Below, piece by piece: positions 17,503 to 26,700 of a stretch of DNA of 64,000 nucleotides. Origin of the DNA: a virus; IMG/VR virus record IMGVR_UViG_3300047678_000239, positions 33,159-97,158 of that record; one strand, written 5' to 3'. Each line of letters opens with the position of its first letter. The stretch's first letter is position 1. Under the pieces are notes generated by a model. That model worked only from the letters and a program-made list of their open reading frames with translations, had not been told where the DNA came from and did no database searches. A program made the translations under genes and the position numbers.

Positions 17503-17853
17503 TCAACCCTTGTATTTTAGAACACTAATCTTGTATTGCTTTGCAGCGTAATCCAAAGCGCTTGGCTTAAAAGAAGACACGCCACGTTGTGCAAATGCAC
17601 GAAATTCGTTTTGAACCGTATTTCCTACGTCTATCAAATCGGATACTTTTGGTTTAGCTCCACCAGCATCTTTCGAACCCAACCCAAATCCCTTGGTGTT
17701 ATTATAACGAGCTGCCAAGTCGTTTGTTGGAGTATATGTTCCTCGCCCAGCGCGAGTGGCGGCACCCATTCCAAATTGTCCGCCCGCGGCGTAACGTTGC
17801 TCATCAGTCAAAGTGAGTGATGTTCTGTCGATTGGTTTTAGTGGGTCTGCCAT
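17503..17853 (-). CDS. Small hypothetical virion-type protein
   Basis: A 116-residue Gly/Ala/Thr-rich soluble protein beginning MADPLKPIDRTSLTLT. It has a strong Shine-Dalgarno (AAAGGAGATAAC) and a late-type box TATATTTATAG just before it, so it is probably a late, abundant product. It lies immediately after the FG-GAP tail protein. No family is recognised; the position and promoter suggest a structural or assembly role. Confidence 0.65.
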   Translation of the reverse strand: MADPLKPIDRTSLTLTDEQRYAAGGQFGMGAATRAGRGTYTPTNDLAARYNNTKGFGLGSKDAGGAKPKVSDLIDVGNTVQNEFRAFAQRGVSSFKPSALDYAAKQYKISVLKYKG

Positions 17854-17870
17854 GATGTGTTATCTCCTTT

Positions 17871-17881
17871 CTATAAATATA
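17871..17881 (-). promoter_or_regulatory. Late-type box TATATTTATAG
   Basis: One of the best examples: TATATTTATAG followed on the coding strand by AAAGGAG and the ATG at 17853. Confidence 0.6.
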
Positions 17882-17884
17882 ATG

Positions 17885-20800
17885 TTAGGTGTCAAAACGG
17901 ACGATAATGTTCACCGGCCAGTCGATAAGATTTTTGATTGGTTTTCCCAATTTTCCGACCAAGAGAAGTTCTCCTGAATCATTGTATAATCCAATTGTTG
18001 TAATATATGGAGCCAAGTAAGAACCCGTTGGGTCAAATGAAGAAGATTCGATGAAATTCAAGAAATTCTTGTTCACTTCAAATTTCTTCTTTCCACTGAA
18101 CATGTCGATGTAATTCTTTACATCGTTATAATATTTTCTTGTTGAATTTGAATTTATGAACGTCGCTAATTTTGAATCCGTAAGAGTTCCCATGAAGTAA
18201 TTAAGCAATAATCCTCCATCACGAATATCAATGATTCCATCTCCATCAATATCCAACACCATGTTATCAATCAAATTGGACTTTATGAATCCGTATATGT
18301 CTGGAGTCAAAAATTCATCGAACTGAGTAACAGCCGTTCCAGCAACTCCAGCCAATGTTTCAAGATACAACACATCTTCCGATTCTGTTTGTAAAACATC
18401 ATTGTTCCACCAACTTTCGTCTTTGAGAGTGTCTTGTTCGAGAACAATTCCATTATCGTCTGTATCTTGGACAGTGTAAAATCTTTGCTTATTTAAAAAT
18501 CTCAAAATAAGGTCAACGTCTTTTATATCAAATACGCCGTCTTGATTAACATCAAAAAGCATCGGATAATTGGCCAACGAAGAAGGTGAAGTAGAATAAT
18601 TGAATTGGCTAGGAGCTATGCTGACCAAATATTCATGTTCGTAAATAGTGTGAGTGCCTTGATACTTTAGAGAAAATCCTCTTGAACCAGTGGATGACAT
18701 TATTGTTTTGTAATTTTGCTCTGTTGAAGTTACAACCAACTGACCGTTCTTGTAAAATACATTTCCGATTTTTGGATTCTTCTCAAAATTACTTACATTG
18801 TAAACATAAGTTGCTCCGTGATTACTTGCTGATATAAAAGTATTGTTGTTGAGACTGGATGTGATGATATAATTGAAAGTAGAAAGATTTTGTGGGTAGT
18901 TGAAAACCGGACTTCCTACTGCCAAATACATTGAACCAGAATATGAGTCTGACAGAGCTGTAGAATAACCGTAATGATAGTGTGGTAGATTATTCTCTTT
19001 GTTTCTCTTCATCGTTCTAATCAAATCCCACGATGTATTTTGAGCATTGTAAGAGAATAAGGACACTCTTCCCAATACGAACTCTTGGTCTGTGGAACTT
19101 GTTGAATATGTTTGCCATTCCTCGATTCCGAACGATGCTCCATTGTATGAACCTGTGTAATAAGCCTTGTCGGAACCATATCCAACAGAAGCATACCCAC
19201 TACTTACAGAAACACTTCTAGCGAAATTACTATTCTTAGTTACAGTTCTGTCTCCAAATGTCTTGTGTCTCAAAGCACAATCGTAAACAGAACAATCTTC
19301 ATCTGTTCCAAAGCTGTAGAAATAAACTGCGCCCAATGATTGTGTTACTTGAGACGATGAATATGGGGTAAATCCCTTATCATAAAACGAGCATATTGCC
19401 AAGTGGTCGCCATCAATAGAAACTTTGTATCCAAATCCATCAACCGGCAAATCAACCTGAACAAAGTTAAATGGAGCGTTTCGATTTAAATCCGCCCACT
19501 CTTCGTTGCCAACAAATGTCTTGTATCTTGACCAAGAAGCGGTGGGACATGGTGAGCCAGAATAAGAAGCAGTAAACAACGAAGCGTATCCGGCTCCTGT
19601 GGTTATTCTTGTTCCAACCAAAATTTTATCGGACGAAACAGATACAGAAGAACCAAAATAATCACCAGCTGTGCTGGATGTGATGACCGTCTCCAACTCC
19701 CAACTGTAGTTTCCTGATATGAAATATGGGGCACTTTGTTCATTGTAAATTTCCATACTTCCAGATTCAGCTATAATTGTGGTGCATTCGCCATCTTCCG
19801 ACGAAATTTTTTGCCAAAATGATTGTGTAGGAATTCCTGAACATCCCAACGAACCATATTGCTTCTGTCTATAAACATACACGGCTCCAGCATTGTTGTT
19901 TAATCCTGGAGCACCAATAGCCATAATACCTCTGTCGTGACTTATCGCTGCACCAAATTGTGCATTGGAACCAGAACCTTCCAAAATATTAACCATTCCC
20001 CAATGGTCTGGTCCACCGGCATATTTGTGGTAAACATAAACCATTCCAGACCCAGTTTGTGTGGCACAAGCATCTTCGGTCAATGAACCAATAGCAGCAA
20101 AATCATCTCTAACGGATACACTTGCCCCAAATCCATCTTGATAGCTTGTGGTAAATGGAGAACGGAAAGTCTTAACCAATCTGTGCTGATTATATTCAGG
20201 GTCAAACTTGTAAATGTCGGCGCGTCCGTTCTTCTTAACAGCAACCGTTCTAATATCAGTTGGAGAGCCTACCAAAACGTATTTATACCAAGCTGATACA
20301 GAATATCCGAATCTTTCGTTTTCTGGTTTAAAAATTGAACCGGTTGTTACATATTTCCAAGAATCTGATGATGGAATGTAATCAATCAATCCTCCAGAGT
20401 TCTTAATGTCTTGTGCTTGAGCGTATGTGATTTCTTCTCCGTTGTAGTAGAATTGACCTGAGCCAGAGTCCCAAAATGAACGACTCTCTTCGCTGTTGTA
20501 TGGGAACAATTCGTTCGTAGAAGGAAAGTGACTACCGCTAACGAATAAATTGGTGAATCCATCGTCACATATCAACATCTCTTCATGAGGGCTTGAATAG
20601 TCGTATAATCTTACACTTTTTGGGTTTATTTTCTCTCCCCAAAAATCTTTATCAATTCTACCGACAAAAACTCTATCAGAAATTTTTCTAACTTCTTTTT
20701 CTTTTGTTATTGGGTTTTCTCCAACAAACTCAACTCCAAATTGATTGAGTGGATTGTCTTGATTTCTATAAAAAAGAGCATCTGTGGATGAATATGTCAA

Positions 20801-21037
20801 TCTCTTATATTCTCCAGATGAATTCACTGGCTCTTTTGATGCATCGTAATAATCGCTGCTCGATGGATAGAAGCTTCCTGAAATATTCAATCCCTCATTG
20901 ACCACCATTTTATCCGCATAATAGGTGGAGTCTCCAAATGTATCTACGCTAGCGCTATCAATGCTTTGTAATGTCCAATTTTTGTATGTCTTAAATGGAC
21001 GAACCGTTATGTCGCTCTGCGTAAATTTCTTTTGCAT
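17885..21037 (-). CDS. Tail adhesin with FG-GAP beta-propeller and dockerin-like calcium repeats
   Basis: A 1050-residue structural protein. Residues of about 245-765 hold some seven FG-GAP-type blades (FGYSVSAWYKYVLVGSP, FGASVSVRDDFAAIGS, FGAAISHDRGIMAIGAP, FGSSVSVSSDKILVG, FGYKVSIDGDHLAIC and others), the propeller fold of integrin alpha chains. Two dockerin/EF-hand-like loops follow: DVNQDGVFDIKD near 826 and DIDGDGIIDIRDG near 927. The last 40 residues (YITTIGLYNDSGELLLVGKL) match the end of the neighbouring 375-residue protein. It is likely a calcium-dependent, surface-exposed baseplate or fibre component that binds host glycans or proteins. A late-type box lies 7 bases upstream of the ATG. 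Confidence 0.75.
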   Translation of the reverse strand: MQKKFTQSDITVRPFKTYKNWTLQSIDSASVDTFGDSTYYADKMVVNEGLNISGSFYPSSSDYYDASKEPVNSSGEYKRLTYSSTDALFYRNQDNPLNQFGVEFVGENPITKEKEVRKISDRVFVGRIDKDFWGEKINPKSVRLYDYSSPHEEMLICDDGFTNLFVSGSHFPSTNELFPYNSEESRSFWDSGSGQFYYNGEEITYAQAQDIKNSGGLIDYIPSSDSWKYVTTGSIFKPENERFGYSVSAWYKYVLVGSPTDIRTVAVKKNGRADIYKFDPEYNQHRLVKTFRSPFTTSYQDGFGASVSVRDDFAAIGSLTEDACATQTGSGMVYVYHKYAGGPDHWGMVNILEGSGSNAQFGAAISHDRGIMAIGAPGLNNNAGAVYVYRQKQYGSLGCSGIPTQSFWQKISSEDGECTTIIAESGSMEIYNEQSAPYFISGNYSWELETVITSSTAGDYFGSSVSVSSDKILVGTRITTGAGYASLFTASYSGSPCPTASWSRYKTFVGNEEWADLNRNAPFNFVQVDLPVDGFGYKVSIDGDHLAICSFYDKGFTPYSSSQVTQSLGAVYFYSFGTDEDCSVYDCALRHKTFGDRTVTKNSNFARSVSVSSGYASVGYGSDKAYYTGSYNGASFGIEEWQTYSTSSTDQEFVLGRVSLFSYNAQNTSWDLIRTMKRNKENNLPHYHYGYSTALSDSYSGSMYLAVGSPVFNYPQNLSTFNYIITSSLNNNTFISASNHGATYVYNVSNFEKNPKIGNVFYKNGQLVVTSTEQNYKTIMSSTGSRGFSLKYQGTHTIYEHEYLVSIAPSQFNYSTSPSSLANYPMLFDVNQDGVFDIKDVDLILRFLNKQRFYTVQDTDDNGIVLEQDTLKDESWWNNDVLQTESEDVLYLETLAGVAGTAVTQFDEFLTPDIYGFIKSNLIDNMVLDIDGDGIIDIRDGGLLLNYFMGTLTDSKLATFINSNSTRKYYNDVKNYIDMFSGKKKFEVNKNFLNFIESSSFDPTGSYLAPYITTIGLYNDSGELLLVGKLGKPIKNLIDWPVNIIVRFDT

Positions 21038-21043
21038 ATACTA

Positions 21044-21054
21044 CTATAAATATT
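21044..21054 (-). promoter_or_regulatory. Late-type box AATATTTATAG
   Basis: Reads GAATATTTATAGTAGTATATG on the coding strand. It lies within the gap between the homing endonuclease stop and the start of the FG-GAP protein. Confidence 0.5.
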
Positions 21055-21890
21055 CAGACCGATGCTTTATTGGTTGTCTTCAACACCTTCATTTCTTTCA
21101 ATTTATCCTCTATGATTGATATGTTCTTTTTTATATCAGATTCCCAAAATCGAATAACTTCATAACCTCTAACTTTGGCCATATCTTCTTTAAGTCTGTC
21201 CTTGATTCTTGCTTTTTCGGCTCCCCAAAAATGATGCTTTGTGTTAGGATTTCCGTGCCAATAATCTCCATCAATCTCTATAATGATAGGTTTGTTTTTC
21301 AACTTGAAGTCGTAAGAACCACATGTTTTTCCGTCGTGGATGAAAAATCCATAGTGATACTTAATACCCAGCCTATCTAACTCATTTGACACTTTTGTTT
21401 CCAGTTTATTCTTACTACGAAGAGACATCATTTTTTCGACGGCTTCTGGAGTGTGAGTTTTACCGAACATTGGATTTTTCTCACCAGCGGAAAGGCCGTT
21501 CTTTATTCTCGTTGCTGAGATTTTGGCTCGGACCTCTGGTCGAGTTGATGAATTATTTTGGCCCATGTTATCCGGTCTCGGGTGGCTATTTGCTGAGCCT
21601 ATTTTTTTCTTCGTTTCATCGCTCAGCTCGGCGCCGGTTCTATGAGACTTTACTCCCGTCCATGTTTTTCTCATTTCACGGAGGCACTCTTTCGAACAAG
21701 AATTTCCCTTTTTTGCCTTAGACTTTGTTATTTTTCCACAAATCTCACACTCAACCCATCCCAAAAATCTAAAGTCATCAATATTTTCTTCAACATATTC
21801 CTGGAATACTTTTCCGTGACTTTTCAAGTGCATCGGAAACGCTTTTGGATGAATTTCCCTCTTACAAATCTTACAGGTTATGTTGCTCAT
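21054..21890 (-). CDS. NUMOD3-containing homing endonuclease with Vsr/DUF559-like nuclease
   Basis: Read from ATG 21888-21890 (MSNITCKICKREIHP) this is a protein of about 278 residues. It has N-terminal Cys pairs (CKIC, CEIC) for zinc, NUMOD3-like DNA-binding helices (LSDETKKKIGSANSHPRP, MFGKTHTPEAVEKMM), and a C-terminal Vsr/PD-(D/E)xK-like nuclease with IIIEIDGDYWHGNP and YEVIRFWESDI. A start 15 bases further upstream is possible, but a late-type box sits between that codon and the ATG chosen here. It is a free-standing mobile gene lodged between two tail genes that share a related C-terminus. Confidence 0.8.
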   Translation of the reverse strand: MSNITCKICKREIHPKAFPMHLKSHGKVFQEYVEENIDDFRFLGWVECEICGKITKSKAKKGNSCSKECLREMRKTWTGVKSHRTGAELSDETKKKIGSANSHPRPDNMGQNNSSTRPEVRAKISATRIKNGLSAGEKNPMFGKTHTPEAVEKMMSLRSKNKLETKVSNELDRLGIKYHYGFFIHDGKTCGSYDFKLKNKPIIIEIDGDYWHGNPNTKHHFWGAEKARIKDRLKEDMAKVRGYEVIRFWESDIKKNISIIEDKLKEMKVLKTTNKASV

Positions 21891-21893
21891 AAC

Positions 21894-21903
21894 CATAAAT
21901 ATC
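21894..21903 (-). promoter_or_regulatory. Late-type box GATATTTATG
   Basis: Reads GATATTTATGGTT directly before the MSNIT start codon of the homing endonuclease. Confidence 0.4.
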
Positions 21904-21953
21904 AAACCAAATCACCAAAATGCTCACTATCCAGTCATATATTAATCAACACC

Positions 21954-23081
21954 TCAAACATCAAGGCGAATTTTTATAAGAGTTTCATTAGAAAAATTCT
22001 TGAGCGCAGCTTGGCTTAACTTAGCTACGGCTACAAGGTCGTTGTTTTCATTGTAAAGACCAACTGTGGTGATGTAAACTTGAGGGTCGGTCGAGAAGCT
22101 AGAGAATCTCAATTTACCAACATCACCCGAATCAATTACTCCAGCATCTGCTTCAGCTTGAGTGTAGACAAAGGTTGGGTTGTTTGAATAATTAAACTCT
22201 TGATTCTTAACTCTAATAAAATAATGACGAGCTGGAACGTATTCAGTAACTCTAGCTCGGATGGAACCGGTGTGGTTATTGATGATGCAATTTGCAAATC
22301 TGTTATGCATCAAAGCGTATGAATTATTTGTTCCAAGACTGCTTGTTGGAGTGGATAAAGCTCTACCTGTAGGAGACGTTCCCACAATGGAACTGATTAC
22401 CGATGGGTTCAAGATTACCAACCCGAGGTCAGGATACATTGAACCTGCTCCAGAATACACAACTTGACCGAGACTGTTTAGATTTGCTCCACCAGCCAAT
22501 GTTCCTTGAACAATGTTGTAACGTTTTCCACCAGCGGTTCCGGATGGTGTCTTATTATAACGTGAATCATCAATGAAAGTGAATGTTCCCTTAGAACCAA
22601 CCAAAGTTAGTTCAAATTGACCTGGGTCAAGTCTATCCTTAACTTTAGCTCCGGAGAAATTGATGGAATAAATGTCAACTGAGTTTACTTCTGATGTAGC
22701 AGAACCGGTGTAGAAAGTGAACAAAGCGTCATCTGGAATCAACAAGAAGTTTCTATATTGATTGTAAACCGCTTGAGTTGGTTTCAACAAGCTTCCGTTT
22801 GATGTATTCAAGTCAAAACCAGAAGAACCAGAACCAGCATAATGACCATAAGCTACAGACAAATATACTTCGGATGAAGCGGAGCCGGTTGGTTGGTCAT
22901 AAAGATTGATATAATACAATCCATTTAGAGGAACCAAAGCAGACGAACCGGTGATTTTTGCTTGAGCACTTGAAGTGTAGAACGCTGTCCATTGTGACTG
23001 CCCACCGGAAAACATTCCGGTAGATACTTGTTGGACTCTACCCGAAACAACGTCAGTTTGGTCAAAATTCTTAAAAATCAT
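21954..23081 (-). CDS. Tail/baseplate structural protein
   Basis: A 375-residue beta-rich protein without a signal peptide. Its final segment (YITTVGLYNENNDLVAVAKL) is clearly related to the end of the 1050-residue FG-GAP protein, so this may be the domain by which several proteins dock to the same baseplate site. It lies 9 bases after the next upstream tail gene and is probably in the same transcript. Its N-terminal region (residues 1-280) is Ser/Gly/Tyr rich with no recognised family. Confidence 0.7.
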   Translation of the reverse strand: MIFKNFDQTDVVSGRVQQVSTGMFSGGQSQWTAFYTSSAQAKITGSSALVPLNGLYYINLYDQPTGSASSEVYLSVAYGHYAGSGSSGFDLNTSNGSLLKPTQAVYNQYRNFLLIPDDALFTFYTGSATSEVNSVDIYSINFSGAKVKDRLDPGQFELTLVGSKGTFTFIDDSRYNKTPSGTAGGKRYNIVQGTLAGGANLNSLGQVVYSGAGSMYPDLGLVILNPSVISSIVGTSPTGRALSTPTSSLGTNNSYALMHNRFANCIINNHTGSIRARVTEYVPARHYFIRVKNQEFNYSNNPTFVYTQAEADAGVIDSGDVGKLRFSSFSTDPQVYITTVGLYNENNDLVAVAKLSQAALKNFSNETLIKIRLDV

Positions 23082-23089
23082 GGTCTAAA

Positions 23090-23713
23090 TTATTTAACAG
23101 TAACGGTGACAGGAATAGAAACAGAACCACCACTTTCATTTCCAACGATTGTCAAACGTGTCGTTGTTGTGGTAGTCAAAGAGGCGTTTGGAACAAAGCG
23201 GAATCTCAAACCAAGAGCAACTTGTGCCGTTGTTGAAGAAACGTCACCAATGAACGTAGGAATGGTAGCGTTCGTTGATTGCAATTGCTCTCCAATAATT
23301 GTTCCTGCATTCTTGTTGGATAGAATTGCTGTGTATCCAAGTGTTGTGTTGTAAAGAGGATTGGTCGATGGAACAATGATAACTTCACCCTTATAATCGC
23401 TGGTGACATTGATTGAACTTTGTCCAAGACTAATAACTGGAATAGCAGAAACTCCTGATGGGAGTGTGACGAGCTTATACTTCAAAACTTGTGTTTCATC
23501 AGTGAACGCTTCCAAAATTGGTGTGTTTCTGATTGCTAAATCGTAGTAAGCTGAACCTTGTGGGTGGGCTGGTTGATAAAGCTTGTAGTCGATTTCGTCG
23601 TCCGACAGTGCAAACGATGTGATGTTCAATCCGCCTTGAGTGGCCAAAAGCTCACGACCCTTTTTGGTTAGGACGGCATCTACGGTCACGGTTACATTGT
23701 TGAGATAACTCAT
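23090..23713 (-). CDS. Tail structural protein of the T4-like baseplate module
   Basis: About 207 residues from the ATG at 23711-23713 (MSYLNNVTVTVDAVLTKKG); an in-frame start 18 bases further upstream is less likely because AAAGGAATAG sits just ahead of this ATG. The N-terminus LTKKGRELLATQGGLNITSF followed by ALSDDEIDYKLY resembles virion proteins encoded near baseplate genes in marine T4-like phages. The rest is a Val/Thr-rich beta domain. A late-type box TATATTTATG lies about 17 bases upstream. Confidence 0.7.
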   Translation of the reverse strand: MSYLNNVTVTVDAVLTKKGRELLATQGGLNITSFALSDDEIDYKLYQPAHPQGSAYYDLAIRNTPILEAFTDETQVLKYKLVTLPSGVSAIPVISLGQSSINVTSDYKGEVIIVPSTNPLYNTTLGYTAILSNKNAGTIIGEQLQSTNATIPTFIGDVSSTTAQVALGLRFRFVPNASLTTTTTTRLTIVGNESGGSVSIPVTVTVK

Positions 23714-23730
23714 ATTTCTATTCCTTTCCA

Positions 23731-23740
23731 CATAAATATA
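23731..23740 (-). promoter_or_regulatory. Late-type box TATATTTATG
   Basis: Followed on the coding strand by GGAAAGGAAT and the ATG at 23713. Confidence 0.55.
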
Positions 23741-23767
23741 AGGGTGTTTGACATTTTTCAGTAATTT

Positions 23768-26700
23768 TTAGGTTGTGACAGAACTAATAATAACTGGCAA
23801 GGAATTATCCAAAATACCACTTCCAGACTGTATTGTGGTTCTTTCTGTCTGTAGTCCCTTTTTGAAGATTCCCGATGGCCTGCTATAGTTGTCCAAAGTA
23901 ACCATTGGATTACGGTTATTTAGGGATTTTTTATATTTGTAATGGGTTCCATAGTATCCGTTAAGTGGATAGGAATTTAATGGGGAGTTCTGTGAGGACA
24001 AATTGTGTCTATATGAATACGCTGAGTCTCTGATTCTGCTAAAGAAGAATCCACTTGCATTTCCAACAAGAATATCAAACAAAGAAGTATCAGAGTCGAG
24101 CGATGATAGGCTTGCTGTCATCATTCCGTTCAACAGATACACCTGATAGTTGCTATTATATACGTCGATAGCATTAACTTGAAAATTTGAGCCAGAGCGA
24201 ATTGTTGCCGTAATTCCCAATCTTACGTTCGCTGAACCACTGACCAAGCTGCTGGACACCATATTTGCATCCAGTCCATAATTTTGGAAGCTTCCCACCA
24301 ACGTAACATCGTTGGATACCGGACCAGACAGATAATTTCCTCCGGACAATGTAATACCGCTAATAGAACCAATGAAATTCATATTGGCTGCAATAATTTT
24401 GAAATCTGGAATGGTTGTTACTGTTGGAAACTTAGAAATATTAACCTGCTCGTAAGGGTGGATAATCGTTTTAAATTCTCCTCTGTTCGTAGCGTATGCC
24501 TCTGCGTCTGACATAGAAGAGGTAGGTTTGTTCTTATTTCTTACGGAATAAGATTTATCAATTGGAATAACCTCAACACGCCAATAGTCGTCTTTATAAT
24601 ATGTGACACCATCTTTTGCAAGGATTTCAAATCCAAATGGCTCCAATCTGTCTGGGAAAAAGAATCCTTCCGAATCTTCATATAGAGACGTTCCTGTTAC
24701 AATAGTTTTGATGGATTGCGTCAATTGAGGAACCAATTCACTTGGAACATCCTTTGAAACAAACATTAAATCAGCAACATTGATGTTAACCGTTTCCTGA
24801 ACGATTGGTTTCAACTGAATTTTTGGTCTTTCAAGGATGGACGGTTCTATCAACAATCCGTCTACAAGCTTGGCTCTAACAGGAACCAATTTTTTAATAT
24901 ACTTGAATAGAGACTTATCAAAGTAAGCTCTAACCAAATTCATGAAGCTTTGATAATCAACTTGTCCAAATCCTTGACTGTAAAATACCTCTTTAAACTT
25001 TTCAAATCTTCCATAGGTTCTCTCATATACATCAGACGGCTTTCCAATCAAGTCTCCAAATTCAAAATTACCAAAGAACTTGATTATTTCGAGATTTATC
25101 TGCTCTGTAGGTGAGAAAAATATTCCAAGTTTATTTGTATCAACGGTGGAGTCTTCTGTGGCTCTTAGCGTAGAACGACTGTCAGGCGACAGGTTGGACG
25201 ATAGAATCTGTTGTTTGTAATTTACTTTATTACTTCTGAACTTATTCGAACCAAAATTTGGCAGATTCATTGTCTGCCTTGTCTCAAACTTCTTGAATTG
25301 ATATGGGAAGGTTGGAGTAGCAGTGTAAGTATCACACTCAACAGAATTCAATATTTGGGAACCGGCGAATGGAAAATTAGACGCGGAGATTTCTGAGGAC
25401 ATTGTTCTAAACGCAGAGTTTTGAATTGTCAGATTTCCGGAGCCTGTATTTAGATTTATAGGGGTAGAGAACGAAATTCTTACCAAGTTTTTTTCAACCA
25501 TCGACTGTGGGTTATCTGTGTCATACGCTCCTTTGAATGATGCGTGGTGATTGAATCTGGTCGTTGATAAGAAATTTTCCCATATCTTGATTTCATCAAT
25601 TGTTCCAAAGAAAGCCTCTGGGTCCAAACTCAACGAGGATGTGTTTTGCTGGTAATTTCCAAGATACAAACGAGTCGGCTGTCTAAAAGATGTATTATAG
25701 CTTCCGCTCAAAAACATGCTGGCGGATGCTTGGAAAGTTGTTCTCGAATCTTCATTTCTGCGAACCAAAACACTGTATCTTTGTGGGTAGTTATCGATGG
25801 TCGCTATTGAAGCTGTTGGACTTATGTTGAAATCAGCACTTACTTTCGATTTTCTCAATACCAGAGAATATACGTCTCCATTAAAGAATGGTGCTCTTTC
25901 AGTCATCGCTGTTAGGGTGTTGCTTCCGGTGTTTTGAATTGTGAAAAATGCCTTACCCCAATCGTTACCCTTCTCCTTAACAATACCAATAGCCCAATTG
26001 GTTCCACCAACTGCCAATCTAAAAATCTTTCCCTCATCACTTGTTTTATTTGGTTCAAAAGAGAAATTGAATTCGAGGGATTGAGCACTTCCCGTCCAAG
26101 GAACGTTGAAGTATTCCCCACTTCCGCTGAAGTATGGCGAATATTTTGTCTCATCAATAATGTATAGTGAATTTTGGTCTAGTTCCGTTGTATATTCAAC
26201 TCCACCATATTCTTTGATTTGAATGATGTTTCTTGGAATTCCATAGCAACTAATCAAAGCGTTTATAGCAGCCTCAGTTCCCTTGGACTTCAATATGAAT
26301 GGAAGGCTGTTTAGGATTCTCTTCCATATGAACTTGTTTCTATCGTCTTCTGACATATCTCCAACCTTGTCATATAGCGGAGAATCTACATCAAAATCGC
26401 TCTTGGAAAACGACGCTAGTATCAGCGGAAGGTTTTCTCTACCAATTTCTGGCTCCCAACCGAGAGAAGACAACATGTTATAAACAACGTCTTTCGAAAT
26501 TCCTTCTATTTCCGAGCTAGAAGCGTCATTCTTTTCAGTAAATTGAGTGATGTATAGAGTTAAGTTGTCAAAGTAATGACCAATCAAGTTCACAAATCTG
26601 ACATACTCGTAGTTTTCCGCAACTTCAATTACACTTGACGGAAGATTGTTTTGCAAACTGTCTCCATTATCTCTGTCATATCTTGAGCCAGAAGACATTC

